Source: Pirellulaceae bacterium (GTDB taxonomy: Bacteria; Planctomycetota; Planctomycetia; Pirellulales; Pirellulaceae). Taken from it: 64,000 nt of DNA. The notes under the pieces were generated by a model. That model was not told the DNA's origin and searched no databases. It was given only the letters and a program-made list of their open reading frames with translations. Within the stretch, counting starts at the first letter, position 1, and every line of letters starts with the position of its first letter. The position numbers were made by a program, and so were the translations under genes. This document shows, piece after piece, positions 54,203 to 62,655 of the stretch. The stretch is from the NCBI GenBank assembly GCA_020852965.1, contig JADYZV010000003.1, positions 37,968 through 101,967 of the forward strand, read 5' to 3'.

Positions 54203-55195
54203 TCAACAGTGGCTGAGTACCGGTGTCACGACTGGGTTTCTGTGTTCGTCTGCTGCGATTGCAATCGAGGTGTACCCCATCTCCTTGGAACGCAAGAGCA
54301 GTTCTCCGAGGGCTGAATCAACCAGGCGAACGAGTTCTCGTGCATCAACTTCCCCATCCCCAGATCGGAGAATGTCATGTACGATCTCGGGGGCGATCGA
54401 CTTAATTTGCAGGCCATATTCCTCGCTTGCTTTAATTATCTTTAAGGCCGCAATACGCGATGTTGCCTCTTCGTCCAGTGGCTTGAACACGAACACCTGG
54501 TCGAATCTGCTGACGATTTCGGGGCGGAAAGTCCCCGAGTCCTTCAGTACCGAACGTACCGCGCTCGCGAGAGCTACCGGCTCATCGATTTGGGTCGCCA
54601 GCCTACCGATTGCCTCGTGCTCGGCATTGCTGGTCAGAATGATGACGGCCTGTGTGAAGTCCGCCACTTTGCCACTCCCTTGTTCAGTAAGTCGTCCTTC
54701 ACCCATTACAGACAACATGAGATCGAAGAGACCAGAATAGGCCTTTTCGATTTCGTCGAAGAGCACGAGTCTTCGAGGATTGGACAGCATGGGGCGAGTC
54801 AACTGACCGCCCTGTTGAGCTCCCGAGTAGCCGGTTGGCGTTCCGATGAGCCGTGTTTTCCCCTCGACACCAGAGAACTCGCTGCAATCGAATCGCAGCA
54901 TGTTCTTCTCGTCGTCAAATAGGTATTCGGCTATCGCTTTGGCCAGTTCGGTCTTGCCTGTTGCAGGTGGCCCAACGAACAGTAGACTGGCGATCGGCTT
55001 TCCCCGTTGCTCCTTTCCCCATTGCAGTCGGATCAGCCTACAAAGATCCTGGATAATATGATCTTGCCCGCGCACTCGATAGCTTAGTTGCCTGATCATT
55101 GCCTCTTGGTCGATTACGCGTGATTTGCCTTTTCGCGATTGCTCAAGCATCTTCATGAGCTGGTCTTTGTCGGTGATGTCTAGTGGATCCATCAT
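54203..55195 (-). CDS. ClpB/ClpX-like AAA+ ATPase (intact motor)
   Basis: From ATG 55,195 a ~330-residue AAA_2 ATPase with Walker A 'GPPATGKTELAKAIA', Walker B 'RLVLFDEIEKAYSG', sensor 1 'AVIILTSNAEHEA' and arginine finger region 'FRPEIVSRFDQVFVF', plus a C-terminal small domain. It lacks the ClpB N-domain and coiled coil. The degenerate AAA gene upstream ends 10 bases before it, suggesting a paired assembly. It may remodel or unfold a partner at the membrane; no protease is adjacent. Confidence 0.82.
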   Translation of the reverse strand: MMDPLDITDKDQLMKMLEQSRKGKSRVIDQEAMIRQLSYRVRGQDHIIQDLCRLIRLQWGKEQRGKPIASLLFVGPPATGKTELAKAIAEYLFDDEKNMLRFDCSEFSGVEGKTRLIGTPTGYSGAQQGGQLTRPMLSNPRRLVLFDEIEKAYSGLFDLMLSVMGEGRLTEQGSGKVADFTQAVIILTSNAEHEAIGRLATQIDEPVALASAVRSVLKDSGTFRPEIVSRFDQVFVFKPLDEEATSRIAALKIIKASEEYGLQIKSIAPEIVHDILRSGDGEVDARELVRLVDSALGELLLRSKEMGYTSIAIAADEHRNPVVTPVLSHC

Positions 55196-55205
55196 TGCTC
55201 TTTCT

Positions 55206-56354
55206 TTATGCAGGGGACTGTGGGCGGATACGCAGTGAAAGTGAGGTTGTGTCATTTGCAGTCGCCTCCATGAGCGGCTTGCGAACCAGTTTCTGTATGC
55301 GTTGGGGCACGAACTGAAAACCTTCGCCTTCGACGATTTGCAGGACTTGAACAGCGAGAATTTCCGGCGCGACCTTGGATAACGTGACACCATGGTCACG
55401 GCATTCTTTCTGCATCTGGAGAGCAACCACTTCAGCTTTCACCAAGTCGTTTGGAGCTGATAGGAGACAAACTTCAGTCACGGCTTCTGCGATCCTGGCA
55501 TCGATCTGAATCTCACTCGTCACGAGCTCAATTGAGCTTCTCCAGCTCTGCGGCTCGCGTGTTCCAGTGGCGCGCTCAGCAATGGGGTTCGCTGATCGGC
55601 AGCTTGTCAGAACGACGGTTGTCTGTTGAAAGGCGATAGAAGCCGCTTCGCCAGGGGGGATCAGTTTCCCGCTGGTCAATAGCTGGACGATTGCAGTTGC
55701 GACGCCTTCGTCTGCACGCTCAATGTTCTCAAAGAGCAGCATGAAGCAGGGTGTACGATGAACAATGTCAAACAGCTTCCCCTTCTGCCCAACCGTACCC
55801 AACAGACTTTCTCTAGTGAGTTTCCCACAGTCGTAAACCTCCACTTGGGCGGAGCCATAAAGCAACTTGGCCACCACGCGACTCAAGTAGCGTTTGCCAA
55901 TTCCCTCAGGGCCAGCCAGCAAGAAAGATGCAAGCGGTCCAGTTTGGTCCGCTGCCTTTCGGCTCTTTCTCAGCGTCAGATTTTCATGCAGCCTGGACAG
56001 CATGCTGTCGATTACATCATCGTGCCCACGCACCGCCTGCTTGGCGCGTTTGCTGGCGAGCTCGAAGTCGTGAACGGATTGCAATTTCAAAGACGGACGT
56101 GATTCTGTGGTTCCATCCCAACACCGTGGCTGACCCGTAAAGAAGCACACGCAATTTACGTAGCCGCGCCTGAATTTGCCGTTTGTGAACCTGACCAACA
56201 CCGCTGGATGTTCGCGTTGCATGTACACAACGGTTGCGTTGGTACCGGCCATGGTGGTTGCGACTAGCAGCACGATCCAGTGGATGCCTGCCAGCGTCGA
56301 AACCAGCCACCACGCAATGACGGTGTAAAATAGGATTTGAAAGAAACGGAACAT
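55206..56354 (-). CDS. Membrane-anchored AAA+-like protein with degenerate ATPase motifs
   Basis: A 382-residue protein with two N-terminal membrane helices ('FFQILFYTVIAWWLVSTLA', 'IHWIVLLVATTMAG') and an AAA_2-like domain. The Walker A reads 'GPEGIGKRYL', but the Walker B is 'MLLFENIERA': the catalytic Glu of 'DE' is replaced by Asn and the Asp by Glu. Sensor-like 'TVVLTSC' remains. It is probably an inactive membrane partner of the intact ATPase encoded next. ATG 56,354 has AGGAG 9 bases upstream. Confidence 0.75.
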   Translation of the reverse strand: MFRFFQILFYTVIAWWLVSTLAGIHWIVLLVATTMAGTNATVVYMQREHPAVLVRFTNGKFRRGYVNCVCFFTGQPRCWDGTTESRPSLKLQSVHDFELASKRAKQAVRGHDDVIDSMLSRLHENLTLRKSRKAADQTGPLASFLLAGPEGIGKRYLSRVVAKLLYGSAQVEVYDCGKLTRESLLGTVGQKGKLFDIVHRTPCFMLLFENIERADEGVATAIVQLLTSGKLIPPGEAASIAFQQTTVVLTSCRSANPIAERATGTREPQSWRSSIELVTSEIQIDARIAEAVTEVCLLSAPNDLVKAEVVALQMQKECRDHGVTLSKVAPEILAVQVLQIVEGEGFQFVPQRIQKLVRKPLMEATANDTTSLSLRIRPQSPA

Positions 56355-56389
56355 GCGAAGGGAACTCCTGGGACCGACGGTACAACGGT

Positions 56390-56494
56390 CTAACCGAGTA
56401 AGTAAATCAGCCCAATGACGCAGAGTGTCAGGTTGATCCGGAAGAACCAGTAATCATTCCAAAGCGAGACAATCTGATTACGTTGAATGGACAT
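56390..56494 (-). CDS. 34-residue small membrane protein
   Basis: ATG 56,494-56,492 shares its A with the TAA of the upstream gene (TAATG), implying coupled translation. It encodes MSIQRNQIVSLWNDYWFFRI followed by 'NLTLCVIGLIYLLG', a single membrane helix. The stop TAG is at 56,392-56,390. It is too small for automatic callers but lies exactly in the operon between the two membrane genes. Confidence 0.6.
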   Translation of the reverse strand: MSIQRNQIVSLWNDYWFFRINLTLCVIGLIYLLG

Positions 56495-57321
56495 TACTGA
56501 ACTACGACTCCCATCTGGTGCGATTCCCCTTCAGCCATGTAGCGAGCAAAGTATTGGCCGCGGCTTGTACGCAGTGAGACGGTGACACCACCGCCACCAT
56601 CCCGAGTCGCAATCATCGTGATCGAGTTCTGCCCACGATTCAGAGGGATCGCCACGACGCTGCCGCCGTTGATCAGTGGCACGGTTGCAAAGGGAGTCCC
56701 GTTCACTAAGAGCTCGACGACATCCCCGTCTTCGTCGCAGCAATCGAACAGTTCAATCTCATACAGTTCCGCGCGTCCGTTTCGCAATTCGGCCGTCACT
56801 GCCAGGTCCGGGAGAAGCCCTGGCCTGCTGATCGACGCGTTATCTGCAACCGATTGCAGTCCTTGGGCCGTCTGCAGAGACGCCGTAGCGGTTACCAAAT
56901 CGTTTCGTCGGAGCGCAGAACGCAGTTCTTGGGTTGCTCGAAGGTTTCGGTCAGCTCCAGTGACCGTCAGCGATCGAACTGTCTGTGCGTTGCCTGCTAT
57001 ATCGAAATGAATGAGCTGGTGCGCGAAATCCGTAGACGCATTGGCTGCTGCGGCAACATGCTGCCAGTTCTCGTGCCGCTGTTCTGCGCCCCCTTGCTGC
57101 AACCACAGTCCAGCGATTATCGCCGCGCCGCCTAAAGCCAATCCCCACAGCCATTTTTTCGCCGTCGGTGGGCGCGGTGAGTCCACTTCTTGGTCTGGCC
57201 ATAGATCGTCGGAGATCTCCTCGTCTACCAACGGAATAATCAAATCGTCATGGGTAGACTGCGATTCTTCCAACGCTGGACCGCTGGCCGCCTGTGCCAG
57301 CGAAAGTTCGTGTTTCGCCAT
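56494..57321 (-). CDS. Single-pass membrane protein with extracytoplasmic beta-sandwich
   Basis: A 275-residue protein. An acidic cytoplasmic N-terminus, a membrane helix ('WLWGLALGGAAIIAGLWLQ') and a long outer region with a C-terminal strand-rich domain: 'FDCCDEDGDVVELLVNGTPFATVPLINGGSVVAIPLNRGQNSITMIATRDGGGGV' (split here by ligand-like loops). The 'EDGDVVELLVNG' text is seen in Ig-like beta-sandwich domains. It heads the operon with the small membrane protein and the two AAA+-like proteins, pointing to a membrane complex. Confidence 0.7.
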   Translation of the reverse strand: MAKHELSLAQAASGPALEESQSTHDDLIIPLVDEEISDDLWPDQEVDSPRPPTAKKWLWGLALGGAAIIAGLWLQQGGAEQRHENWQHVAAAANASTDFAHQLIHFDIAGNAQTVRSLTVTGADRNLRATQELRSALRRNDLVTATASLQTAQGLQSVADNASISRPGLLPDLAVTAELRNGRAELYEIELFDCCDEDGDVVELLVNGTPFATVPLINGGSVVAIPLNRGQNSITMIATRDGGGGVTVSLRTSRGQYFARYMAEGESHQMGVVVQ

Positions 57322-57689
57322 ATCGGCTGCCCCTTTAGGTTCATGGTTGATGCGGAGTTTCGTGCTCGCTCAACTACAAACTCAGGTGCGTTACGCCGGT
57401 TTGATAAATAATCTCGCAACGAGATATCCAGGATAGGTAGTGAACGAGCTTGGCTCGTAGAGCTCCCCTAGACCTTTCGGCCGCAACTACAGCCAACTAC
57501 AAGAAGGCACTGCTGCGTCGAAATTCAAAGTAGTAGCCGCGACCTATGGCCGTTTAATCAGGTACGAGCTTGACGTTTCAGCAAATTATGAGTTGACCTG
57601 AATGCTTTCATCACGCCTCCCGTTGTGTGCAGACTTTGCTAAACTTTGGCGCAGCGGATTTGTGACCAACAGATGCAAGCGAAGCTCCG
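57322..57689. other. Divergent promoter gap
   Basis: About 370 bases between the membrane operon (minus) and the MerR-like gene (plus). It has a short ACGAGC-TTG-GCTCGT hairpin at 57,444-57,458. It should hold promoters for both directions; none assigned with confidence. Confidence 0.4.
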
Positions 57690-57887
57690 ATGGCAAAATT
57701 GACTGAATATTTGAAAACGGCTGAGGCTGCAGAAATTCTCGGTGTCGCGCAGAACACACTTCGTAAATGGGCGTCGAAGGGTGACATACCGATGCGCCGA
57801 AACCCAGCCAACGGTTATCGGCTGTTCAAACGTAGCGATTTGGAAGCGTTTTTGAAGAAAGCGGCGAAACCCGTAAAGGCAAAATAG
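57690..57887 (+). CDS. Small MerR-type helix-turn-helix DNA-binding protein
   Basis: A 65-residue protein from ATG 57,690: 'EYLKTAEAAEILGVAQNTLRKWASKGDIPMRRN' is a MerR/excisionase-like helix-turn-helix and 'YRLFKRSDLEAFLKK' its wing-helix. It lies 32 bases before the ABC-3C-like middle component on the same strand and probably controls that operon, like BldC-size regulators. Confidence 0.8.
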   Translation: MAKLTEYLKTAEAAEILGVAQNTLRKWASKGDIPMRRNPANGYRLFKRSDLEAFLKKAAKPVKAK

Positions 57888-57919
57888 CTAAAGATTCTCA
57901 GTTTCCGAGGGCTGAATCG

Positions 57920-58567
57920 ATGACTCACCGTACCTATTTTATCGAAGCGATCCGACTGCTGTTCGTGCTGACGGTCGGTAGCGAAACGACGCGCATAAAA
58001 ACACGTGGTGAGGCCGCTGTTTTTTCAGGCGAAACGCGATTGAACGCTTGGGACTTCTGGATGCGGTATCCAGACTATTTGGCTGATGAGTTGATCGAGC
58101 GTTACGATGTGACCGGCGAAGACGACATGCTCGCAAAGGCAGAAAAGATTTTTGTCGACAATGAACCTGATCAGCGGCGACTGGTTATGATTCGCTATCG
58201 CTTTGGTGCCTACGAGAAACACGACGACGCACTCGCAGTTCTCGTTTCGCGGGGGTTGATCGGTATTGGCGGGCGAAAGGATGTAGACCGGATACGGGAG
58301 ACGGACTTTCTGATCTTTAAGGAAGCCTTCGACCTGTGTTCGCAAATCGTAAAAGATGAACCGGTCCTCATTTGGTATCGCGATCGTGCCGAACTGGTTC
58401 ATCTGATTGCCGACCATCGCAGCGGTTACGCCCTCAAAAAACGTCAATACGAGCGAATTGAATACGCAACTACGCTCTTGGGCGGCGAAATTCCATCCAT
58501 TGAAGCGGACGTGAAGATGCGTTTGGAACAGCGACTGAAAAGACCAGTGGGAGGATCGGCCGCATGA
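57920..58567 (+). CDS. ABC-3C-like middle component
   Basis: A 215-residue soluble helical protein. 'LNAWDFWMRYPDYLADEL' (residues ~41-58) closely resembles the conserved 'LDFW.RYPDYLA' type motif of middle components in ABC three-component defence systems, as I recall it. The stop overlaps the ATPase start by four bases (ATGA), so translation is coupled. I take it to be the adaptor between the ATPase and the large effector. No search was run. Confidence 0.72.
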   Translation: MTHRTYFIEAIRLLFVLTVGSETTRIKTRGEAAVFSGETRLNAWDFWMRYPDYLADELIERYDVTGEDDMLAKAEKIFVDNEPDQRRLVMIRYRFGAYEKHDDALAVLVSRGLIGIGGRKDVDRIRETDFLIFKEAFDLCSQIVKDEPVLIWYRDRAELVHLIADHRSGYALKKRQYERIEYATTLLGGEIPSIEADVKMRLEQRLKRPVGGSAA

Positions 58568-60513
58568 GCCAAAAGTCAGCGATCAAAGACTGGATCTCGG
58601 CGATAGCCGAGAATGCGAAGCTGGACGTCAGTAAAGTTGAGGACATTCTGGCGGAGTATCGAATTGAAGCAATGCCAGTCGCATCCACGCCCAAGCATCT
58701 GCTGTTGAACCGGCTTCGCTTTACGGGAACAAAGATCATTGCGGGCGTTGAGTCGCCGATTGATTTTCATTGGGACAAACTAGGCGTTGGACTGTGGGCG
58801 ATCTTGTCCGGCGAAAACTTTCGAGGCAAGTCAACGATCATCCAAGTGATTCGTGGTTGCTTGCGAGGCAATCTGTCTCAATCGGTACAGGCGGATGTTT
58901 TTGCTTGGTTGCGAACGGTCGACCTTGATTTTCAGATCGACGAACAGGATTTCCAATTGCGACTGCACCTCGATGATTCGTTGTCGGGAACATTGACGCG
59001 CCACTACGATTCCGGTCGGACGCGAAAGGTCCATAGCTTCGAGGACGAGGAGGAGTTCGAAGCAGCGATGTCGAACTTCTTCATGAAACACTTTGACTTC
59101 GACAAGTTCGCTGTCTATCGAACACAGGACGAGAAGGGAGCGACAGTCCTACATGGCTGGCCAGCCTTGAGCGCCGCAATGTTCATCGGTACCAACTACG
59201 GAACGATCATTGGCGAACTATCTCCCGTCAGTGGCATTCCTGTTCGGCTGCTTCAAATGTTTCTCGGAATCCCGTGGGTGACGACACTGGCTTCGGCGAG
59301 TGCTGCTCTGAAAGAAGAACAGCGAAAGCAGTCTGCCAGTGACCAACTTAACAATGACGCAAAAGAATTCACCGAGCGCAGGCTAAACGAACTGCGGGAT
59401 AGCCTCGCAGAGAAGCAATCGCAGCTTGCGAAAACAAACGAAACGAAGCAGTTGCAAGCGTCACTAGTTGCGTGCAGCGAATCACTTCAAGAAGCCGCCA
59501 ATCGAGAGATTGACGTTCGTCGTCGAATTCGGCAGGCGACGATTGATCATGAGGACGCAAAGATTGCCGTCGACGAGGATCGAAAAGCATTGCGGTCGCA
59601 CGAGGAAGAAAGCTCGGCGCAAACCGTATTCCGCGCCCTCGACCCAAAAAATTGTCCCAGATGCGAGTCCTCGATTTCACGAACACGAAAACTTAATGAG
59701 CAATCTTCGAATTGCTGTTCGGTTTGCGGTGGTAGGGTTCATTCCGACATCGACGAAGCTGAGATTAAGCGGCAATTGAGCTCGAATCTCTATGCGTCGA
59801 AAAAGGCGCAAGTTGAAGCGAGTAAGTGTCTGAAGGAACTGAACATCAAACTGGACGAAATCAAACAGACTGTTGCATCTGCCAGCAGCCAGCAACAGAA
59901 AGTTGCTCGGCAAATGACACGTCCAACGAGACGCTCCGGCTTGCTCACCGAGGTCGCCGAGTTGAATGCGAGAATCGACGAGCTAACGAAGACGATACCA
60001 GTAGCAAGTACTAAATCGACCAATGTTCAAGTTCTGAAGATTATTGAAAACGAAACCCGAGCACGGATGAAAGAACACCAAGACAATCTGCTCGAATTGA
60101 TTTCGGCGAGAATACTCGACTATGCCCGACGATTCGGGATGACACAGCTCGACTCTGCAAAGTTGCTGGGTAATCTCAATCTTCCTGTAGTAAAGAGCGG
60201 AAGCGCGACGTCGTACGGTCAACTGACTGCGGGAGAGAAGTTGAGATTGAAGATTGCCACGCTGTTAGCGTTGGTCATCGTTGGTGAAGAGCAGAACGTC
60301 GGCCGCTATCCCGGAGTGCTCGCCATCGATTCGCCAGCCGCCCAAGAAGTTGCTTTGAAGGACCTAGAGCAGATCATTTCCGGGCTGAGTGAAATTGCCA
60401 AAGAGATCGGACACCTACAGGTCATCGTTGGTTCAAGGTCTTCACCAGCTATCTGCGAACAGATTTCTGAGGCTAGATCCGTTCAAGCAATGGGTACTGA
60501 TTACCTTTGGTAA
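58564..60513 (+). CDS. Rad50/SMC-like ATPase with CxxC hook
   Basis: A 649-residue ATPase. Walker A 'GENFRGKST' at residues 83-91, an ABC-like signature 'QLTAGEKLRLKIA' near residue 553 and Walker B 'GVLAIDSPAAQ' with Asp near residue 589. Between them are two coiled coils meeting at C364-x2-C367 ... C385-x2-C388, a zinc-hook-like joint. This is the architecture of the ATPase of ABC-3C and related nucleic-acid-sensing systems. Preceded by an ATGA overlap and followed 14 bases later by the effector. Confidence 0.85.
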   Translation: MSQKSAIKDWISAIAENAKLDVSKVEDILAEYRIEAMPVASTPKHLLLNRLRFTGTKIIAGVESPIDFHWDKLGVGLWAILSGENFRGKSTIIQVIRGCLRGNLSQSVQADVFAWLRTVDLDFQIDEQDFQLRLHLDDSLSGTLTRHYDSGRTRKVHSFEDEEEFEAAMSNFFMKHFDFDKFAVYRTQDEKGATVLHGWPALSAAMFIGTNYGTIIGELSPVSGIPVRLLQMFLGIPWVTTLASASAALKEEQRKQSASDQLNNDAKEFTERRLNELRDSLAEKQSQLAKTNETKQLQASLVACSESLQEAANREIDVRRRIRQATIDHEDAKIAVDEDRKALRSHEEESSAQTVFRALDPKNCPRCESSISRTRKLNEQSSNCCSVCGGRVHSDIDEAEIKRQLSSNLYASKKAQVEASKCLKELNIKLDEIKQTVASASSQQQKVARQMTRPTRRSGLLTEVAELNARIDELTKTIPVASTKSTNVQVLKIIENETRARMKEHQDNLLELISARILDYARRFGMTQLDSAKLLGNLNLPVVKSGSATSYGQLTAGEKLRLKIATLLALVIVGEEQNVGRYPGVLAIDSPAAQEVALKDLEQIISGLSEIAKEIGHLQVIVGSRSSPAICEQISEARSVQAMGTDYLW

Positions 60514-60527
60514 GTGACGGAGCTGCA

Positions 60528-62474
60528 ATGCATGTAATTGAGCGGCAAATCGTCATTTCACTTCAAAGTGGCCTTCAGCCTTCGTTGGATTCACTAGGTG
60601 GTTTCCAAGAACTCGCCGATTCGAGTGGTGATTTAGCAACATCTCGGTTGATGCCCGAAATACTTTCGATACTTGGCAGAGAAGTCGACCGACATTGGCC
60701 TCCGGATTGGCGTCACTTTGTCCTGAACGCGATGCAATCAGCTAATCATGGCCCAACGGCCCACGAATGCATTGAGATCCTTGACATGCATCCTGCTATC
60801 GCAGGTGACTTTGCAAACAGACTATTCGAAATCTATTGCGCGCAAGCGGCAGACAGCTCAGCGGATGCATTGGCTCGAACGGCCTTTCTTGAGGGTTGCA
60901 TCCGGTTAACGATAAGCGACGAAGGGAATCGCTTTCGACTAATCGACGTATTGACGCGAACGGACGCAACCGGGCTCAGGCCATTCACCAAACGATTTAT
61001 GAAGATTGTGGGCGTGTGCAATTGCCATTGGCCGCTCCCCGAACTCCTGCAAATACTACGACGTTTCCAATCAAGCGATGATTGCGTTGAAGAGGCAAAT
61101 CTGGAATTGGGAATGCACCATTTTCGCCGCTTATTGCGTGACAGCTCAGGTTCTGAAGCACGAGAGGATCTAACGCAAGCGGAAGCATATTTTCGAATCG
61201 CTGGCGAATACGCAACCGTCCACGCCGAGGCGACGCTTTACCGGTTGGCTTGCCGCATGGTGCGTGACTTTTCCGAGGGTGAACTATCCAATTCGGCACG
61301 ATTGATCGCCGAAGAAATTGGTGGTTCAGTGGCTGCTTTGCGTGCTTACCACCGAACGGTTGACGATCCCCCTTGGCTAGGTGCTCGCACGACGGAGCTC
61401 GTTCTCTGGGAAGAGTTGGGCCAAAGGCTTCATTCAGTCGATAGGGAGATCGATCGCGATGGGTGGTTCGATCCAAGGGAAGTGATCGAGAAATGGTTGA
61501 TTCCCATTTTCAATGCCAGCCGTAGTCTGCTGAAACGAAGTGGAGTTGGCGGCGTTGAAGCACTCATTCAACCGCGTCTGATCGGAAGCATCGCCAGCAA
61601 TCGATCACACATCGCGAACCTTCGTGAATGGTTGCACCGTAACCCCGACTCGCCGATTGCGGCAGATGTTTCAAAGCTGATCAGCCATGTAGAGTCTGAG
61701 TTGGGATCAGGTGATTCATCGACGGTGTTTTTTAGTCGCACGCAGCGAGCTAAACTGACCGGCCTTCTCGATCATGTATCTGAGCAAGATGAGTCGAAAA
61801 AACTTATTTCTCAGGTGATTAACGACGCAATGTCGCTTCACCTGCGAAATCTAAATTCCGTACAACAACGCGTCCTCATTCAGTGTGTTGAAGGGGTCGC
61901 AAAACATCCCGACTACCAATCTCCAGATGTCCGAACAATTTTTAATGCGACGCTTCTGTGGTTGCTCCAGTTTACTGCCTCTCGTTTGGACATGACGAAA
62001 GGGGACGCGCCGGAGATTGAGTACCTCTTCCGAACCAATGACGGCGTGCGAGCAAAGGAAGATAGACTTCAGAACGACTTTATGACATGGTTTCGTCCGT
62101 TTGCCGTTGGGTCGCAGATCGAAGTGACCAATGTCGGCGGCGGTCGTGCCGATGTTTATCTTCGATGCAACGCGGAACGTATTGTCGTCGAGGTCAAGAG
62201 AGAACACCGTGACTGTTCATTCAATGCCCTCGAAACCAACTACTCCGCCCAAACCTTCCAATACCAAAACACCGCGTCTCGACTTGGTTTTTTGCTCGTT
62301 CTCGATCAAACCGATCGTGGCGGCCAAGCACTCCATCTAGCCGATTCAATCCGTCCCATGCAACTCACGCCAAAGGATGAAACTGAACCACGATACATCG
62401 TCGTATGCAGAATTTCAGGAGATCGTTACACGCCAAGCGATCTCTCGAAACCACGAAAGAAGGGCATACGCTAG
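60528..62474 (+). CDS. Large effector with C-terminal PD-(D/E)xK nuclease-like domain
   Basis: From ATG 60,528 (GGAG 7 bases upstream) a 648-residue protein. The first ~500 residues are a helical repeat-like region with no recognised domain. The C-terminus has the nuclease-like pattern: 'RLQNDFMTWF' helix, 'VGGGRADVYLRC' with Asp542 and 'IVVEVKRE' with Glu555-x-Lys557, followed by 'ETNYSAQTFQYQ'. This suggests DNA cleavage triggered through the ATPase. It ends about 180 bases before a host-like PLP enzyme gene. Confidence 0.78.
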   Translation: MHVIERQIVISLQSGLQPSLDSLGGFQELADSSGDLATSRLMPEILSILGREVDRHWPPDWRHFVLNAMQSANHGPTAHECIEILDMHPAIAGDFANRLFEIYCAQAADSSADALARTAFLEGCIRLTISDEGNRFRLIDVLTRTDATGLRPFTKRFMKIVGVCNCHWPLPELLQILRRFQSSDDCVEEANLELGMHHFRRLLRDSSGSEAREDLTQAEAYFRIAGEYATVHAEATLYRLACRMVRDFSEGELSNSARLIAEEIGGSVAALRAYHRTVDDPPWLGARTTELVLWEELGQRLHSVDREIDRDGWFDPREVIEKWLIPIFNASRSLLKRSGVGGVEALIQPRLIGSIASNRSHIANLREWLHRNPDSPIAADVSKLISHVESELGSGDSSTVFFSRTQRAKLTGLLDHVSEQDESKKLISQVINDAMSLHLRNLNSVQQRVLIQCVEGVAKHPDYQSPDVRTIFNATLLWLLQFTASRLDMTKGDAPEIEYLFRTNDGVRAKEDRLQNDFMTWFRPFAVGSQIEVTNVGGGRADVYLRCNAERIVVEVKREHRDCSFNALETNYSAQTFQYQNTASRLGFLLVLDQTDRGGQALHLADSIRPMQLTPKDETEPRYIVVCRISGDRYTPSDLSKPRKKGIR

Positions 62475-62655
62475 GAGGCGTCGTAGTTGGCCGGGTACAC
62501 CTACCTTCTCGGCTTTTGGTGGGGTTCAGCCATCGGTCAATGCCAACCAAGTTTTGTCGTCCAGTTTCGGACAGGTGCGATCACCTGTCATTGCCGTCGC
62601 GGAGCCGCTTCATCACCGCTTCGCGGGCTTAGGGCTTGTCGGGTGAGCACGCGGG
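62475..62655. other. Gap at the possible right border
   Basis: No gene and no copy of the tRNA-Asn 3' end that I can find; only GTCGTAG (62,478-62,485 region) is shared. The element may end here, further right or beyond the window. Confidence 0.3.

Noticed and set aside
62475..62520. Right attachment site with tRNA-Asn 3' sequence
   Set aside because: Only about 7 bases (GTCGTAG) match; that is expected by chance.
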